Shown piece after piece: positions 1 through 9,496 of a DNA stretch of 56,794 nt. Under the pieces are notes generated by a model. The model made no database searches and had not been told where the DNA came from. It worked only from the letters and a program-made list of their open reading frames with translations. Source of the stretch: Sulfuricurvum sp. (GTDB lineage: Bacteria > Campylobacterota > Campylobacteria > Campylobacterales > Sulfurimonadaceae); NCBI GenBank assembly GCA_030692765.1, contig JAUYUB010000025.1:1-56794 (forward strand), given 5' to 3'. How positions within the stretch are numbered: the stretch's first letter is position 1; each line of letters starts with the position of its first letter. The position numbers and the translations under genes were made by a program.

Positions 1-14
1 TTCGCTTCTGAGTG

Positions 15-131
15 CTCAGGTGGCTATAGAGAGGGGGAAACGCCCGGTCCCATTCCGAACCCGGAAGCTAAGACCCTCTTCGCTCATAATACTGCATCTT
101 TCAGGTGTGGAAACGTAGGTCGCCGCCTGGC
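15..131 (+). rRNA. rrf: 5S ribosomal RNA
   Basis: The stretch holds the conserved 5S core: GAAACGCCCGGTCCCATTCC near 38-57, the GAACCCGGAAGCTAAG block just after it, and the GGAAACGTAGGTCGCCGCC end near 109-127. The ends CAGG (17-20) and CCTG (126-129) can pair as helix I. It is probably the last gene of an rRNA operon whose 23S lies before the window. A T-rich tract follows at about 149-160. Exact ends are estimated to a few bases. Confidence 0.9.
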
Positions 132-193
132 CTCAGATTTACAATCCCCTTCTTCTTTTTATTATTTCCCTTTCTTTAATCACACTAACTTGA

Positions 194-199
194 TATAAT
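194..199 (+). promoter_or_regulatory. -10 box, predicted leaderless start for the GNAT gene
   Basis: A perfect TATAAT ends six bases before the ATG at 206. With a normal 6-7 base gap, transcription would begin at or next to the A of the start codon. No Shine-Dalgarno sequence lies upstream. Confidence 0.55.
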
Positions 200-205
200 C
201 CTTTT

Positions 206-706
206 ATGAATACAACCTTATTTTTTCTCAGATCATCCGAACAAAAAATTGCACATAATATGTTTCCATATGCTTTATCTATGGATAGTAATACAGATAT
301 TTATACGATTGCATATGGCCTTAAAAACACAGACTTAGGTGTTTATTCACTAACGAATAATATTGTATCTGGCGCTGCATGGATACGTTTATTTAATGAG
401 TCACATTGTGCTGCTGCTTATGTTGATAATGTTACACCTGTACTCATATTAGGTATTCTTCCTGATATGAGGGGCAATGGTATTGGAACATTGATAATGA
501 ATCAGTTATTACAAGAGGCAGCTGTCATATATGATCAGATAAGTGTTTTATCCAATAAAGACTCTAAAAATTTTTACCAGAAATTAGATTTTTTTTCTTT
601 AGATGATTCAGACTCAAAAGATGTTTTTATAATGGTTAAGCAGCTTGAAAAAAAAGCAGTAGTACGGCCAACGGATGGATATGATCCGCGGCGTTGGATG
701 GATTAG
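206..706 (+). CDS. GNAT-family N-acetyltransferase
   Basis: A 166-residue protein with the acetyl-CoA-binding motif of GNAT enzymes: a beta strand (LILGILPD, about 80-87) followed by RGNGIG (89-94) and a helix. GNAT proteins move an acetyl group from acetyl-CoA to an amine; the substrate here is unknown. After the fold there is a charged tail ending in YDPRRWMD, which I believe recurs in epsilonproteobacterial relatives but could not check. The start codon sits six bases after a TATAAT, so the mRNA is probably leaderless. The stop overlaps the stop of convergent purL by three bases. Confidence 0.75.
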   Translation: MNTTLFFLRSSEQKIAHNMFPYALSMDSNTDIYTIAYGLKNTDLGVYSLTNNIVSGAAWIRLFNESHCAAAYVDNVTPVLILGILPDMRGNGIGTLIMNQLLQEAAVIYDQISVLSNKDSKNFYQKLDFFSLDDSDSKDVFIMVKQLEKKAVVRPTDGYDPRRWMD

Positions 707-2916
707 AGATCGCCCTCTATGACTTGTTTAAAGGTGTTGTAATACACTGATTGCATATCGGCTAGTTTGATGGTGACATCATTTACTGTAAAGGTATCTC
801 CACCTACGGTCCCAATTTTCTGAGACTTAAGGTCACCCAGCATTGCTTCAAAAGCAGCGCAATTTTCAGGAGCTACTTCGATGATTGCTCTGGACATACT
901 TTCTGCAAATATATCGCGCGTATCTGTAATGTTGATGTTTGCCTTTAATCCTTTACCGCTTACACATGCCATTTTTGCGAGTGCTATTGCAGCACCGCCG
1001 GCGCTACAATCTTTTGCAGATGCTAATAGCCCTTTTTTATTGGCTTCAATGACGAGATTCCATAATGCACGTTCTGCATCATAGCTAATGCTTGGGATAC
1101 TTCCTGCAACGGTTGCGTAAAGCTCTTTCATGTAAAGAGATCCTCCAAACTCGCTTTTGGTGTCACCGATAAGATAAAGGGTGTTGCCGTCTTTTTGGAA
1201 TGTTGAGAGTAGAACTTTGTGTTGATCTTCATTGACACCTACCATTGCGATTGCGGGTGTTGGGAATACTGATTTACCGTTTGTCTCATTGTATAGGGAT
1301 ACATTTCCACCAATGACAGGGGTATTGAGCTCAAGACAGGCTTCTTTGATACCAAGACACCCTTGGGCAAATTGCCACATGACCTCTGGGTTCTCAGGAT
1401 TACCGTAGTTGAGACAGTCTGTGATCGCTTTTGGTGTTGCTCCGCTCATGGCTACGTTACGACCGCTCTCTATTACAGCTGCAGCAGCTCCGGCTTTTGG
1501 ATCGATGTAGCAGTATCGTACGTTACAATCCGCACTCATTGCTAAGGCTACCCCTGTTTCTTTGATACGAATGACAGAAGCATCGAGTTCGCCGCCTTTT
1601 TTAACGGTGCTAGCTTGTACCATAGAATCGTATTGCTGATAAATCCACCCTTTGTCAACTATTTCCATGGATGATATGAGTTTTTCAAAGGCAGTTTGAT
1701 TGTCAATAGCGTCAAAGTTCGCCAAAGTTACATTTGCAATTGCATCTAAATAGGTTGGACGGCTCATTGGACGGTCCAAAATAGGTGCTTCTTCACTTAC
1801 TGGATCAACAGGAACATCAGCACATTTTTCGCCGTGCCAGAAGAGCTCCATATTTCCCGTTGCGGTGACTTCTCCGATTACTGCACAATCAAGATCCCAT
1901 TTCTCGAATATATCGATGATGGCTTGCTCTGTTCCTTTACGCGCACAGATAAGCATACGTTCTTGGGACTCGGAAAGCATAAATTCATATGGTGTCATTC
2001 CCTCTTCACGTGCTGGAACACGATCTAGATGCATGATCATACCGCTTCCTGATCGTCCTGCCATTTCAAAAGAACTTGACGTTAGACCTGCTGCACCCAT
2101 ATCCTGAATTCCGACAACGTAATCGGTTTTGAAGAGTTCTAAACATGCTTCAAGGAGTAGTTTTTCTGTGAACGGATCACCGACTTGGACAGTTGGGCGT
2201 AGGCTTTTAGAGGCTTCGGTAAAGCTGTCAGAACTCATGACGGCACCGCCAAGACCATCACGGCCTGTTTTTGACCCTACATAGATAACTGGATTACCGA
2301 TTCCCTCAGCACGACCATAAAAGATTTCATCTGTTTTTGCAAGACCTAGTGTAAATGCATTGACGAGAATATTACCATTGTAGCACTCATCAAAACTGGT
2401 TTCTCCACCAATCGTTGGGACTCCCATACAGTTGCCGTATCCACCAATACCGGCAACGACACCGCGCACTAAATAACGCTGATGAGCGCTTACATCGTCT
2501 TTGTTGAGAACATTTCCAAAACGTAATGCATTGAGGTTGGCGATGGGGCGCGCACCCATGGTAAATACGTCGCGCATTATCCCGCCAACGCCTGTTGCCG
2601 CACCCTGATAAGGTTCTATGAAACTTGGATGGTTATGGCTTTCCATTTTAAAAACTGCCGCATAGCCGCCACCGATATCGATGACACCAGCATTTTCACC
2701 AGGACCTTGGATAACCCATGGTGCTTTGGTTGGGAAACCATTAAGGTGTCTTTTTGAGGATTTATAACTGCAGTGCTCACTCCACATTGCTGAAAAAATT
2801 CCGATTTCAACGAGGTTTGGCTCACGTCCGAGGATTTTTTTGATATGGTCGTAATCTCCCAGTGAGAGCTTATGCTGTTTTAGGACTTTTTCGATGTCTG
2901 GAAGGGGGGTGCTCAC
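703..2916 (-). CDS. purL: Phosphoribosylformylglycinamidine synthase subunit PurL
   Basis: PurL catalyses the ATP-dependent amidation of FGAR to FGAM in purine synthesis. At 737 residues this is the short form, which works as a complex with PurQ (glutaminase) and PurS; neither is in this window. Family motifs are clear: WSEHCS at residues 45-50, GPGENAG near 71-77, then the KMESHNHPS metal and nucleotide site and the GVGGIMRD glycine-rich loop. The start is GTG with AAGGAA eight bases upstream and a TATAAT -10 at 2949-2954. The gene stands alone, convergent with the GNAT gene. Confidence 0.97.
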   Translation of the reverse strand: MSTPLPDIEKVLKQHKLSLGDYDHIKKILGREPNLVEIGIFSAMWSEHCSYKSSKRHLNGFPTKAPWVIQGPGENAGVIDIGGGYAAVFKMESHNHPSFIEPYQGAATGVGGIMRDVFTMGARPIANLNALRFGNVLNKDDVSAHQRYLVRGVVAGIGGYGNCMGVPTIGGETSFDECYNGNILVNAFTLGLAKTDEIFYGRAEGIGNPVIYVGSKTGRDGLGGAVMSSDSFTEASKSLRPTVQVGDPFTEKLLLEACLELFKTDYVVGIQDMGAAGLTSSSFEMAGRSGSGMIMHLDRVPAREEGMTPYEFMLSESQERMLICARKGTEQAIIDIFEKWDLDCAVIGEVTATGNMELFWHGEKCADVPVDPVSEEAPILDRPMSRPTYLDAIANVTLANFDAIDNQTAFEKLISSMEIVDKGWIYQQYDSMVQASTVKKGGELDASVIRIKETGVALAMSADCNVRYCYIDPKAGAAAAVIESGRNVAMSGATPKAITDCLNYGNPENPEVMWQFAQGCLGIKEACLELNTPVIGGNVSLYNETNGKSVFPTPAIAMVGVNEDQHKVLLSTFQKDGNTLYLIGDTKSEFGGSLYMKELYATVAGSIPSISYDAERALWNLVIEANKKGLLASAKDCSAGGAAIALAKMACVSGKGLKANINITDTRDIFAESMSRAIIEVAPENCAAFEAMLGDLKSQKIGTVGGDTFTVNDVTIKLADMQSVYYNTFKQVIEGDL

Positions 2917-2948
2917 TGCAAATTCCTTAAAATAATAGTTGTATCGCG

Positions 2949-2954
2949 ATTATA
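2949..2954 (-). promoter_or_regulatory. purL -10 box
   Basis: TATAAT on the minus strand, 32 bases before the purL GTG, leaving room for the AAGGAA ribosome-binding site. No convincing -35 is visible. Confidence 0.5.
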
Positions 2955-2971
2955 CCAAAAGGGGTCAGTCT

Positions 2972-2987
2972 CCTCTCTTAAAAGAGG
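2972..2987 (-). terminator. Weak hairpin after the EAL-HDOD gene
   Basis: CCTCT, a six-base loop, then AGAGG, just past the stop of the minus-strand EAL-HDOD gene. The stem is short and has no T-run directly behind it, so termination is only possible. Confidence 0.3.
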
Positions 2988-2999
2988 GATTAAATTAGT

Positions 3000-4238
3000 T
3001 TAAAATTGGTTTTGAAGCATCGTATCAAAGGCGTTTACTTTTTCCATTGCCGCAGCGATGAGTGTATCCATCTGATTGGTGTCAATATGATAGCGCTCAA
3101 TAAAGGGTTTGATGGAATCATAATCCATATTTTCGATATGACGCGTTACGGTTAGCAATTGTCCCCATTTTCCCTGAGCTTCAAACATTGCCTCTTCAAT
3201 TTCCTCGGATACATGAAGTTTGTGTAGAAATTCACGGTGATCAACATTTAACAAAAGATGTATCAGTGAAAGCATTCCGACCAAGTAAGCAGTATCCAAT
3301 TCATCTCGTGTGCAGGAAGGGGAGCTCAATTTCAGGAGACCAGTGATGATTTCTGTGCGATTTATTACCATGAGCAGAAGGGGATGTTTGCTTTTTAAAT
3401 CCGCTTTGTTGGAGACGAGCATCAAAAGCAGCCAATTACTCAAGGCTTTACGTCCAACAAGGGTGATCACCTGGCGTATGGACTTGATAGAGGTAGAAAA
3501 CGAAAAGAATGAAGAGTTGATAAACTGCATCAGTTGAAGTAACAGGGCATGATTTTGTTCCAAGGTTTTAACAATTTCAGAAATATCTGCATCGTTGCGC
3601 AGTTGATTCCATACTGCTAAAACTTGTTCCTGAGGCATAGAGAGTGATTCATTTTCAATTGTATGAGGACGTTTAATATAATAGCCTTGAAAATAATCAG
3701 TCCCATAGTTTTTATATTTTTCAAAAGTTTCATTTGTCTCGACTTTGAAGGCGATGAGTTTTTGGTTAAATTTCTTTAATTGTTCGTAGGGATATTTGCG
3801 AGGTTCTTCTAAATTTCGAAGAGCATCAATACGTATGTAATCCAGGCATGGGTGAAGTGCTTCAATCTGAGCAAGTGTTTTTGCATCTAAGACACAGCTG
3901 TTTACACCAAACCGATACCCCTCATTGTGTAACCGTTTGAGTATCTCTGCTAATTCCGGATGAAAAAAGGAAGATTCCAAGATCATAAGAACAAAATGTT
4001 CTTTTGGGATGGTTGTGAGGATCGAACTTTTTAAAAACTCAATATCTGTTTTTAAAAATCCTAAGTAGCCACTCAGAACATTGTCCAGCCCAAAGGTATT
4101 CAGAATACGTTCTAAAACGGATGCGGTAATGGAAATATCGGAAGGATCAGCGTTTACTGCATCATCGCGAAAAAGGATATCATAGCCGATGATCGTATAA
4201 GTTGAATCACAAATGGGTTGGCGTCCGATTAAACTCAT
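3000..4238 (-). CDS. EAL-HDOD signalling protein (YuxH family)
   Basis: A 412-residue protein that starts with the signature GRQPI and an EAL-like domain (about 1-200), followed by an HDOD domain (about 205-395, with QFINSSFF and IRQVITLVG). The EAL motif is replaced by YDILFR and the usual metal-binding residues are not seen, so it is unlikely to degrade cyclic-di-GMP. Relatives act as adaptors in motility or stress signalling. The start is fixed by TAAGGAG before the ATG. It lies nine bases downstream of greA and is probably co-transcribed with it. Confidence 0.85.
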   Translation of the reverse strand: MSLIGRQPICDSTYTIIGYDILFRDDAVNADPSDISITASVLERILNTFGLDNVLSGYLGFLKTDIEFLKSSILTTIPKEHFVLMILESSFFHPELAEILKRLHNEGYRFGVNSCVLDAKTLAQIEALHPCLDYIRIDALRNLEEPRKYPYEQLKKFNQKLIAFKVETNETFEKYKNYGTDYFQGYYIKRPHTIENESLSMPQEQVLAVWNQLRNDADISEIVKTLEQNHALLLQLMQFINSSFFSFSTSIKSIRQVITLVGRKALSNWLLLMLVSNKADLKSKHPLLLMVINRTEIITGLLKLSSPSCTRDELDTAYLVGMLSLIHLLLNVDHREFLHKLHVSEEIEEAMFEAQGKWGQLLTVTRHIENMDYDSIKPFIERYHIDTNQMDTLIAAAMEKVNAFDTMLQNQF

Positions 4239-4247
4239 GAAAACTCC

Positions 4248-4775
4248 TTAATGAAATCCATAGTTTGCGACACTTCGATGATTTTTTTTGAGGGAATAAA
4301 CATCAATGTAAGTGATGGAATCTACTTCGTAACTTTTTTTTCCGCTGGGTAAAACAACCGTAAATTCGTCTGCTTTAGCTTTGCCAAAGAGGGCACGAGC
4401 GAGTGGAGAGTGGACGGAAATAAGACCATTCTCAGGTTCGCTCTCCAGTGTCCCGCATATCGTATAGGTAAATGATTCATCACTGTCTTGATCGGTGATT
4501 TCTATAGTAGCTCCAAAATGTGCACGGCTATGATCCAGTGTTGAGGGATCGATCATTTGTGCTTTTTGAATTATGGAATTGAGATAAAAAAGACGTTTGT
4601 CAATGTGGCGTAGTTTCTCTTTGGCTGCGTGATATTCGGCATTCTCACTGCGATCACCCAGCTCTGCCGCACGTTGTTTCTCTTGATTCACTTTTGGCTT
4701 TTCGACATCTTTGAGGTACTTAAACTCTTTTAGCAGTTCATCGTATCCTTTTGGAGTCATGGGCTCAACGGACAT
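4248..4775 (-). CDS. greA: Transcription elongation factor GreA
   Basis: Gre factors enter the RNA polymerase secondary channel and stimulate cleavage of backtracked RNA. The protein has the N-terminal coiled coil with the acidic tip (AAELGDRSENAEYHAAKEK, about residues 35-53) and the C-terminal FKBP-like domain (SPLARALFGK). At 175 residues it is slightly longer than typical GreA (about 160). I chose the ATG at 4775 (MSVEPMTPKGYDEL) over an upstream TTG at 4787 that would overlap the preceding gene. It lies one base after the upstream small gene, so translation may be coupled. Confidence 0.93.
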   Translation of the reverse strand: MSVEPMTPKGYDELLKEFKYLKDVEKPKVNQEKQRAAELGDRSENAEYHAAKEKLRHIDKRLFYLNSIIQKAQMIDPSTLDHSRAHFGATIEITDQDSDESFTYTICGTLESEPENGLISVHSPLARALFGKAKADEFTVVLPSGKKSYEVDSITYIDVYSLKKNHRSVANYGFH

Positions 4776-4776
4776 A

Positions 4777-5103
4777 TTATTTATCAAAACCTAAAATGTA
4801 ATAGGTTGGTTTATCTTGAACTTTTTGAATGTCAACTTTGAATTTTTCACAAAAATGGTTGATTTTTTCTCTCGCTTCAGACTTGCTGATATCGCTTGTT
4901 GCGTCAACTTTTATTTTAAAATAGTCATTGCTATTGGATAGTGCTACGTACGATTCGCAGGTTTTAAGGGTTTCATGTAAATCCATAATATGCTTGATGA
5001 TTTTTTCATATCCGCGGGTATTTTTTTCGATATTCTCTAATTGCACCAAAAGTGCTTCGTTGGCGATGAGGCCTAATTGATTTAAAACTGCGTCGTGGGT
5101 CAT
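4777..5103 (-). CDS. Conserved hypothetical protein upstream of greA
   Basis: A 108-residue soluble, mostly helical protein with no signal peptide or membrane segment. I do not recognise a family. The C-terminal half has an alternating charged pattern that ends in YYILGFDK. It is the first gene of a probable operon with greA and the EAL-HDOD gene, with GAAGGAAC ten bases before the ATG. Its place immediately before greA hints at a related role in transcription or RNA, but this is only positional. Confidence 0.65.
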   Translation of the reverse strand: MTHDAVLNQLGLIANEALLVQLENIEKNTRGYEKIIKHIMDLHETLKTCESYVALSNSNDYFKIKVDATSDISKSEAREKINHFCEKFKVDIQKVQDKPTYYILGFDK

Positions 5104-5164
5104 AACTAAAAGTTCCTTCTCATAAAATAGTATGATTATTCTACCATAGTAAGGAGGAATAGAC

Positions 5165-5170
5165 TATAAT
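5165..5170 (+). promoter_or_regulatory. -10 box, predicted leaderless start for rnr
   Basis: TATAAT ends six bases before the rnr ATG. An AAGGAGG lies upstream of this box at 5151-5157, so it would not be in an mRNA made from this promoter. Confidence 0.5.
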
Positions 5171-5176
5171 ATCTTT

Positions 5177-7126
5177 ATGAAATCACTCCTAATTCGTCTT
5201 ACACATGGTCTTTATGATCAAGATATCACCTCAGAAGAGCGCGAGCTGGTTGCTCAATGGCACAGTATGAATTTATTGACGTTCATTGATCATAAATATC
5301 AATTTTCATCTCAGTATCGAGCGGGGATTGTCAGTTTGGCGCAAACCTCTGGAGCATATCTGCAGACGATTGGTGAAAGTATACGCGATCATTTTATTGA
5401 TGTGTCTCATCTTATGGGTGCTAAAAATGGGGATCTTGTCATCGCTCAGAGGCTGTTAGGCAAACGAGGAGGTCCCAGTGCAAAGGTGGTACTCGTAGTT
5501 GGACGCAGCGAGACCTTTGGTGTTGCCTTATTGGTTGCGCAAAACGGTACGTTGGTGCTGCAAGATATCCGTACCCAGCAGTCAATAGGGCTGTCGCTGG
5601 TTGATTTGCCCGAAGCACGCGAGGGATCGGTGTACCAAATTAACAATCAGACCAATACGCTTATGGCGTATTTAGGAAATCTTAGCGATCCAAAAGTGGA
5701 TGAAAAAATTGTCCTCGCTTTATACAATAAACACGATGAATTCGAATTAGAAATACTTGAAATGGCGGCTTCGTTTCCCAAAATCGTTGATGCATCTTTG
5801 TATCCCGATCGTCGTGATCTGCGTCATCTTCCCTTTTGTACCATTGATCCTGTTACTGCCAAAGACTATGATGATGCTATCTGTTATATCCCGCAAACCA
5901 ATACGCTGTACGTAGCGATCGCTGATGTCAGCGAATACGTAAAACCGTTTGGTGCTATTGATGCGGAAGCGATTTATCGCAGTTTTTCCATCTATCTGCC
6001 TCATCGATCTATTCCTATGCTACCACGAGAGTTGAGTGAGACATTGTGCTCGCTTCAGCCATTGGTGGATCGTTTGGCCTATACCTTTGAGATGAAGATC
6101 AATCCATCAACGTATGAAGTAGATTCATTTGAATTGTATGAATCAATCATCCATTCCCACCGCCGTTTTACCTATGAAGATATTGATGCCTTTTTAGACG
6201 GCAATCTTCAAGCAAGCAACGAAAAAGAAGCGCTAACTTTGGCGTATATTCCTGCACTCAATGAACTTACGGGGAAACTGCGTGATGAGCGGTATAAAAA
6301 AGGGTACCATTTTCGCTCTAGCGAATTGGAAATGCGTATTGACGACGAGGGTAACATCACCAAAACCGAATTTGCCGTTGAAACACCGTCTCATGGTTTG
6401 ATCGAGGACTGTATGTTGTTGGCGAACAAAGCGGCGGCTTCGATGTATGAACGGGGTGTTTTTCGTATTCATGAGTCACCCAGTGCACTGAAGCTTCAGT
6501 CACTTTATCAGGAATTAGCGAGTATCGGTATTTTTGTGGAGTTCCAAGGTTCGATCAAAGAGACGATCACGGCTATCCAAGCCGAAGCCGAGAAACGAGA
6601 ACTGGTTAGCGAAGTGGACACGTTGATTATCCGTGCACAGATGCAGGCGCGCTATGCTCCGTATAATCTAGGACACTTCGGATTAGGGTTCGATCACTAT
6701 ACGCACTTCACTTCTCCTATTCGTCGATACAGCGATCTTATCGTACACCGATTGCTCAAAGCGATCAAAGCAGGAGATACCGAAGAAGGTTCTTATGTAT
6801 TGCGAAATATTGAATCATTGTGTACCTCTATCAGCGAAAAAGAGCGTGAAGCCAGTGACATAGAGATCCGTTTCCAAGAGCGTAAATTTGCACGCTGGGC
6901 GCATACGGTCATCGGCCAAACCTTCAAAGCACGTGTCATGCGTGCAGAAGATCAGATCGTGGCAGAGATTCATGATGTGGTAACGGGAGCCAAGGTAAAT
7001 GTTACAACACAATTTGGTCTTATGCTTTTTGACGATATCGTTGTCAAAATTGAAACGTCCAATCTGGCGACGGCAAAAATTACGGGCTCTTTTGTAAGCC
7101 GAGTGGAAAAGGAAACGGATGAATAG
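5177..7126 (+). CDS. rnr: Ribonuclease R family exoribonuclease (RNB domain)
   Basis: A 3'-5' processive exoribonuclease that degrades structured RNA. Cold-shock-like RNA-binding segments occupy roughly residues 60-200, the RNB catalytic domain follows with DPVTAKDYDDA at 224-234 (its aspartates bind the catalytic Mg2+), and an S1-like domain closes the protein (about 570-640). At 649 residues it is shorter than E. coli RNase R (about 810) because the N-terminal helix-turn-helix and basic tail are missing or short, as is usual in epsilonproteobacteria. It overlaps holA by eight bases, so the two are likely co-transcribed. The start codon lies six bases after a -10 box. Confidence 0.93.
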   Translation: MKSLLIRLTHGLYDQDITSEERELVAQWHSMNLLTFIDHKYQFSSQYRAGIVSLAQTSGAYLQTIGESIRDHFIDVSHLMGAKNGDLVIAQRLLGKRGGPSAKVVLVVGRSETFGVALLVAQNGTLVLQDIRTQQSIGLSLVDLPEAREGSVYQINNQTNTLMAYLGNLSDPKVDEKIVLALYNKHDEFELEILEMAASFPKIVDASLYPDRRDLRHLPFCTIDPVTAKDYDDAICYIPQTNTLYVAIADVSEYVKPFGAIDAEAIYRSFSIYLPHRSIPMLPRELSETLCSLQPLVDRLAYTFEMKINPSTYEVDSFELYESIIHSHRRFTYEDIDAFLDGNLQASNEKEALTLAYIPALNELTGKLRDERYKKGYHFRSSELEMRIDDEGNITKTEFAVETPSHGLIEDCMLLANKAAASMYERGVFRIHESPSALKLQSLYQELASIGIFVEFQGSIKETITAIQAEAEKRELVSEVDTLIIRAQMQARYAPYNLGHFGLGFDHYTHFTSPIRRYSDLIVHRLLKAIKAGDTEEGSYVLRNIESLCTSISEKEREASDIEIRFQERKFARWAHTVIGQTFKARVMRAEDQIVAEIHDVVTGAKVNVTTQFGLMLFDDIVVKIETSNLATAKITGSFVSRVEKETDE

Positions 7127-8084
7127 ACAGGAACTCGATCGTCATCTGCAAAACAACTCTGCTCCGCGCGCTATGGCACTTTTTGGTGAAAGTCATTTTT
7201 TAATAGAGCGTTATGCCCAAAAGTTGGCGCAAATCGAGGGGGCTTCGGTTTTGAGTCTTTATCATGATGAATACGATTTTAATATTGCAAAAGCCCATCT
7301 TTCACAAGGGTCGTTGTTTGGGGATCAAAATCTACTGATTGTTAAGCATGAGAAAAAGCTTCCCAAAGCGGAGCTGGACACCCTTGTAGCACTTGTTGGG
7401 AAAAATGAGGACAATACCTTTATTTATTGTTACATGGGAGAGGATGTCAAGGGGGCGGATATAGCGTTTAAAGGTGCCCATACAGGATCGGTACGCTTTT
7501 TTAATCCGTATGCCAATGAAGCAAAAGCCATTATTTTGCAAGAGGCAAAGGAAATTTCTCTTCAGCTTGACCCGCCAGCGGCTTTTCATCTTTTGGAAAT
7601 GCAGAATAATGATCTGTCACTAGCATGCAATGAACTCTCAAAGCTTTTTATTTTGAATAAGCCCATTACCATCAAAGAGATTGATGAACAAGTATTTGGT
7701 CTCAGTGAAATAAAAATTGATCAATTCATCACGCAAGTTATCGAAAAAAGAGAATTTCTCCCTTCTTTGCGTCATTTACTCGAATCGGGAGAAGATGAGA
7801 TTCGGCTTTTGACGGGTATCAGTGCTTTTTTGACACAATTGTATTTATTTAATACGGCGATCAAAATTCATGGAATTGCGGATTCAGCACTTGTGCTTGG
7901 ATATAAGCTTCCCGGATTTATTGAAAAAGAGCGAGCGGCACTTTCGATTAAAATCACGCAGGAAGCCTATAAAAAAGGGTTAAACCTCTTGCTGGATACC
8001 GAATTAAAAATGAAAGCAGTCGGTTCTCCGGATCAAGAAGCGCTGTTACTCTCTTCACTGCTAAAGCTACAAAGTATGCTATAA
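7119..8084 (+). CDS. holA: DNA polymerase III subunit delta
   Basis: HolA is the clamp-loader wrench that opens the sliding clamp. The 321-residue length fits, and the layout matches: a degenerate AAA+ N-terminal domain (MALFGESHFLIERYA in the Walker A position, about 19-33) followed by helical domains with the collar at the C terminus. Sequence conservation is low, as is normal for HolA. The start overlaps the end of rnr by eight bases. A perfect palindrome at 8151-8168 follows the stop. Confidence 0.85.
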   Translation: MNRQELDRHLQNNSAPRAMALFGESHFLIERYAQKLAQIEGASVLSLYHDEYDFNIAKAHLSQGSLFGDQNLLIVKHEKKLPKAELDTLVALVGKNEDNTFIYCYMGEDVKGADIAFKGAHTGSVRFFNPYANEAKAIILQEAKEISLQLDPPAAFHLLEMQNNDLSLACNELSKLFILNKPITIKEIDEQVFGLSEIKIDQFITQVIEKREFLPSLRHLLESGEDEIRLLTGISAFLTQLYLFNTAIKIHGIADSALVLGYKLPGFIEKERAALSIKITQEAYKKGLNLLLDTELKMKAVGSPDQEALLLSSLLKLQSML

Positions 8085-8150
8085 AATACGCAATCAAAAC
8101 AAAGTTCTGATTACTGCGTTAACACTGTGTTCTCTTCGGCAGAGTGCCCA

Positions 8151-8168
8151 AGGACACTGTAGTGTCCT
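8151..8168. terminator. Perfect palindrome between holA and rpsF
   Basis: AGGACACT-GT-AGTGTCCT is an exact 8-bp inverted repeat. It follows holA but has no T-run. A TATAAT (8168-8173) overlaps its right arm, so it could equally be an operator for a promoter reading towards rpsF. Confidence 0.4.
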
Positions 8169-8203
8169 ATAATAACTAAAACATAAATTAAGCATAATTT
8201 TAG

Positions 8204-8209
8204 TATAAT
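8204..8209 (+). promoter_or_regulatory. rpsF operon -10 box
   Basis: TATAAT in an AT-rich stretch, 83 bases before the rpsF ATG. A second TATAAT lies at 8168-8173. No clear -35 is visible, as is common for Campylobacterota sigma-70 promoters. Confidence 0.5.
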
Positions 8210-8292
8210 CCGCGCGGTCCTTGCTCTTTGCAACACGACTGTCGTGCTGTATAACAACCATAAGGGGCGAACACCATAAGGAGACATACGCT

Positions 8293-8676
8293 ATGAGACA
8301 TTACGAAAACTTAGTAATCGTAAAACCAACTCTAACTGAAGAAGAAATCAAAAACACTATCGCAACCGTCGAAGAGTTTATCACATCAAACGGTGGTGAA
8401 ATCATTGCACGTGACGCGATGGGTATGAAAAAATTGGCTTACCCGATCGAGAAAAACGCTCGTGGTTATTTTTACGTTATGTATTACAAAATTGCACCTT
8501 CTGCAATTAGTGAAATTGAGCGTCGTTTCCGTATTAACGAGGAAATTTTACGTTTCGTTACTATGAAGTACGATACAAAGCGTGAGATCAAAGCATGGAA
8601 CGATATGGTTGAAAAAACCAAAAAAGTCGCTCCTGCAGCTGTTGTTGCTGAGAAAACAGAAGAAGTAGCTTCTTAA
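8293..8676 (+). CDS. rpsF: 30S ribosomal protein S6
   Basis: S6 binds 16S rRNA as a pair with S18, whose gene is two places downstream. The 127-residue protein starts with MRHYENLVIVKPTL and keeps the RNP-like strand GYFYVMYY. A low-complexity Ala/Val/Lys/Glu tail follows residue 105. I placed the start at the ATG preceded by AAGGAG with nine bases spacing, not at in-frame codons further upstream. It is the first gene of the rpsF-ssb-rpsR operon. Confidence 0.97.
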   Translation: MRHYENLVIVKPTLTEEEIKNTIATVEEFITSNGGEIIARDAMGMKKLAYPIEKNARGYFYVMYYKIAPSAISEIERRFRINEEILRFVTMKYDTKREIKAWNDMVEKTKKVAPAAVVAEKTEEVAS

Positions 8677-8692
8677 GCCCAAAGGAAAGCAC

Positions 8693-9205
8693 ATGTTTAA
8701 TAAAGTAATTTTGGTTGGAAATTTAACGCGCGATATCGAGCTTCGATACTCGCAAAACGGCTCTGCGATTGCAAACACTGCTATCGCTACAAGCCGTAAG
8801 TTTACTGTGAACGGCGAGAAAAAAGAAGAGACATGTTTTGTTGACATCACTTTTTTCGGACGTTCAGGTGAGGTTGCCAATCAATACCTTCGCAAGGGTT
8901 CTAAAATCCTTGTAGAGGGAAGATTACAGTTTGAGCAATGGGTTGACAAGACAAGCGGACAAAAGCGCTCTAAACACTCCGTTATCGTTGAAACGATGCA
9001 AATGCTCGATTCACGCGGCGGTGAAGCTTCTCAGGGTGGCTATAATGAATACAGCGATGCCGGAAGTAGTCAAGGCGGGGGTTATGATGCTCCACAGCCA
9101 AAAGCGTACAACCAAGCTCCTGCATACAGCAAGCCATCTCCGGTAAGAATGCCGGAAAACAATCTTCCTGAGATTGATATTAACGAAGACGAAATTCCGT
9201 TTTAA
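8693..9205 (+). CDS. ssb: Single-stranded DNA-binding protein
   Basis: SSB coats single-stranded DNA and recruits replication and repair proteins. The N-terminal OB fold (about 1-105) begins MFNKVILVGNLTRDIELRY. It is followed by a Gly/Gln/Tyr/Pro-rich disordered linker and the conserved acidic tip (EDEIPF) that binds partner proteins. Its length of 170 residues is normal. The AAAGGAAA ribosome-binding site lies in the 16-base gap after rpsF. Confidence 0.97.
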   Translation: MFNKVILVGNLTRDIELRYSQNGSAIANTAIATSRKFTVNGEKKEETCFVDITFFGRSGEVANQYLRKGSKILVEGRLQFEQWVDKTSGQKRSKHSVIVETMQMLDSRGGEASQGGYNEYSDAGSSQGGGYDAPQPKAYNQAPAYSKPSPVRMPENNLPEIDINEDEIPF

Positions 9206-9226
9206 CGAAAGCACAAGGATAGAACC

Positions 9227-9487
9227 ATGTCAGAAAAAAGAAAATACAAAAAGAGATTTTGCAAATATTGCGAACAAAAAGTAGATTTCATTGATTATAA
9301 AGATGTATCATCATTGAAATATTCGCTCTCTGAGCGTTTTAAAATCATGCCACGTCGTCTTACAGGTAACTGTAAGCGTCACCAGGACATGGTTACCATT
9401 TCAATCAAGCAGTCTCGTGCTGCTGCATTGATCCCGTACACTGTTTCACGTAAAGTGATCGCAGGTGCGTCTTTCGAAGAGCGTTAA
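9227..9487 (+). CDS. rpsR: 30S ribosomal protein S18
   Basis: An 86-residue basic protein with the S18 signature ([21 protein letters not shown]) and the typical TGNCKRHQ core. Two cysteines near the N terminus (CKYC) resemble half of a zinc-binding site; the second pair is missing, which is common. It is the last gene of the rpsF-ssb-rpsR operon. Its final codons form the left arm of a terminator hairpin (9477-9495). Confidence 0.97.
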   Translation: MSEKRKYKKRFCKYCEQKVDFIDYKDVSSLKYSLSERFKIMPRRLTGNCKRHQDMVTISIKQSRAAALIPYTVSRKVIAGASFEER

Positions 9488-9495
9488 TCGCTCTT
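9477..9495 (+). terminator. Terminator hairpin overlapping the rpsR stop
   Basis: AAGAGCG, loop TTAAT, CGCTCTT, then TCTT. The loop contains the rpsR stop codon. Confidence 0.65.
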
Positions 9496-9496
9496 T

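Noticed and set aside
4776-4787. A TTG start for greA giving four additional residues.
   Set aside because: The ATG at 4775 gives a normal start and does not overlap the preceding gene as much.
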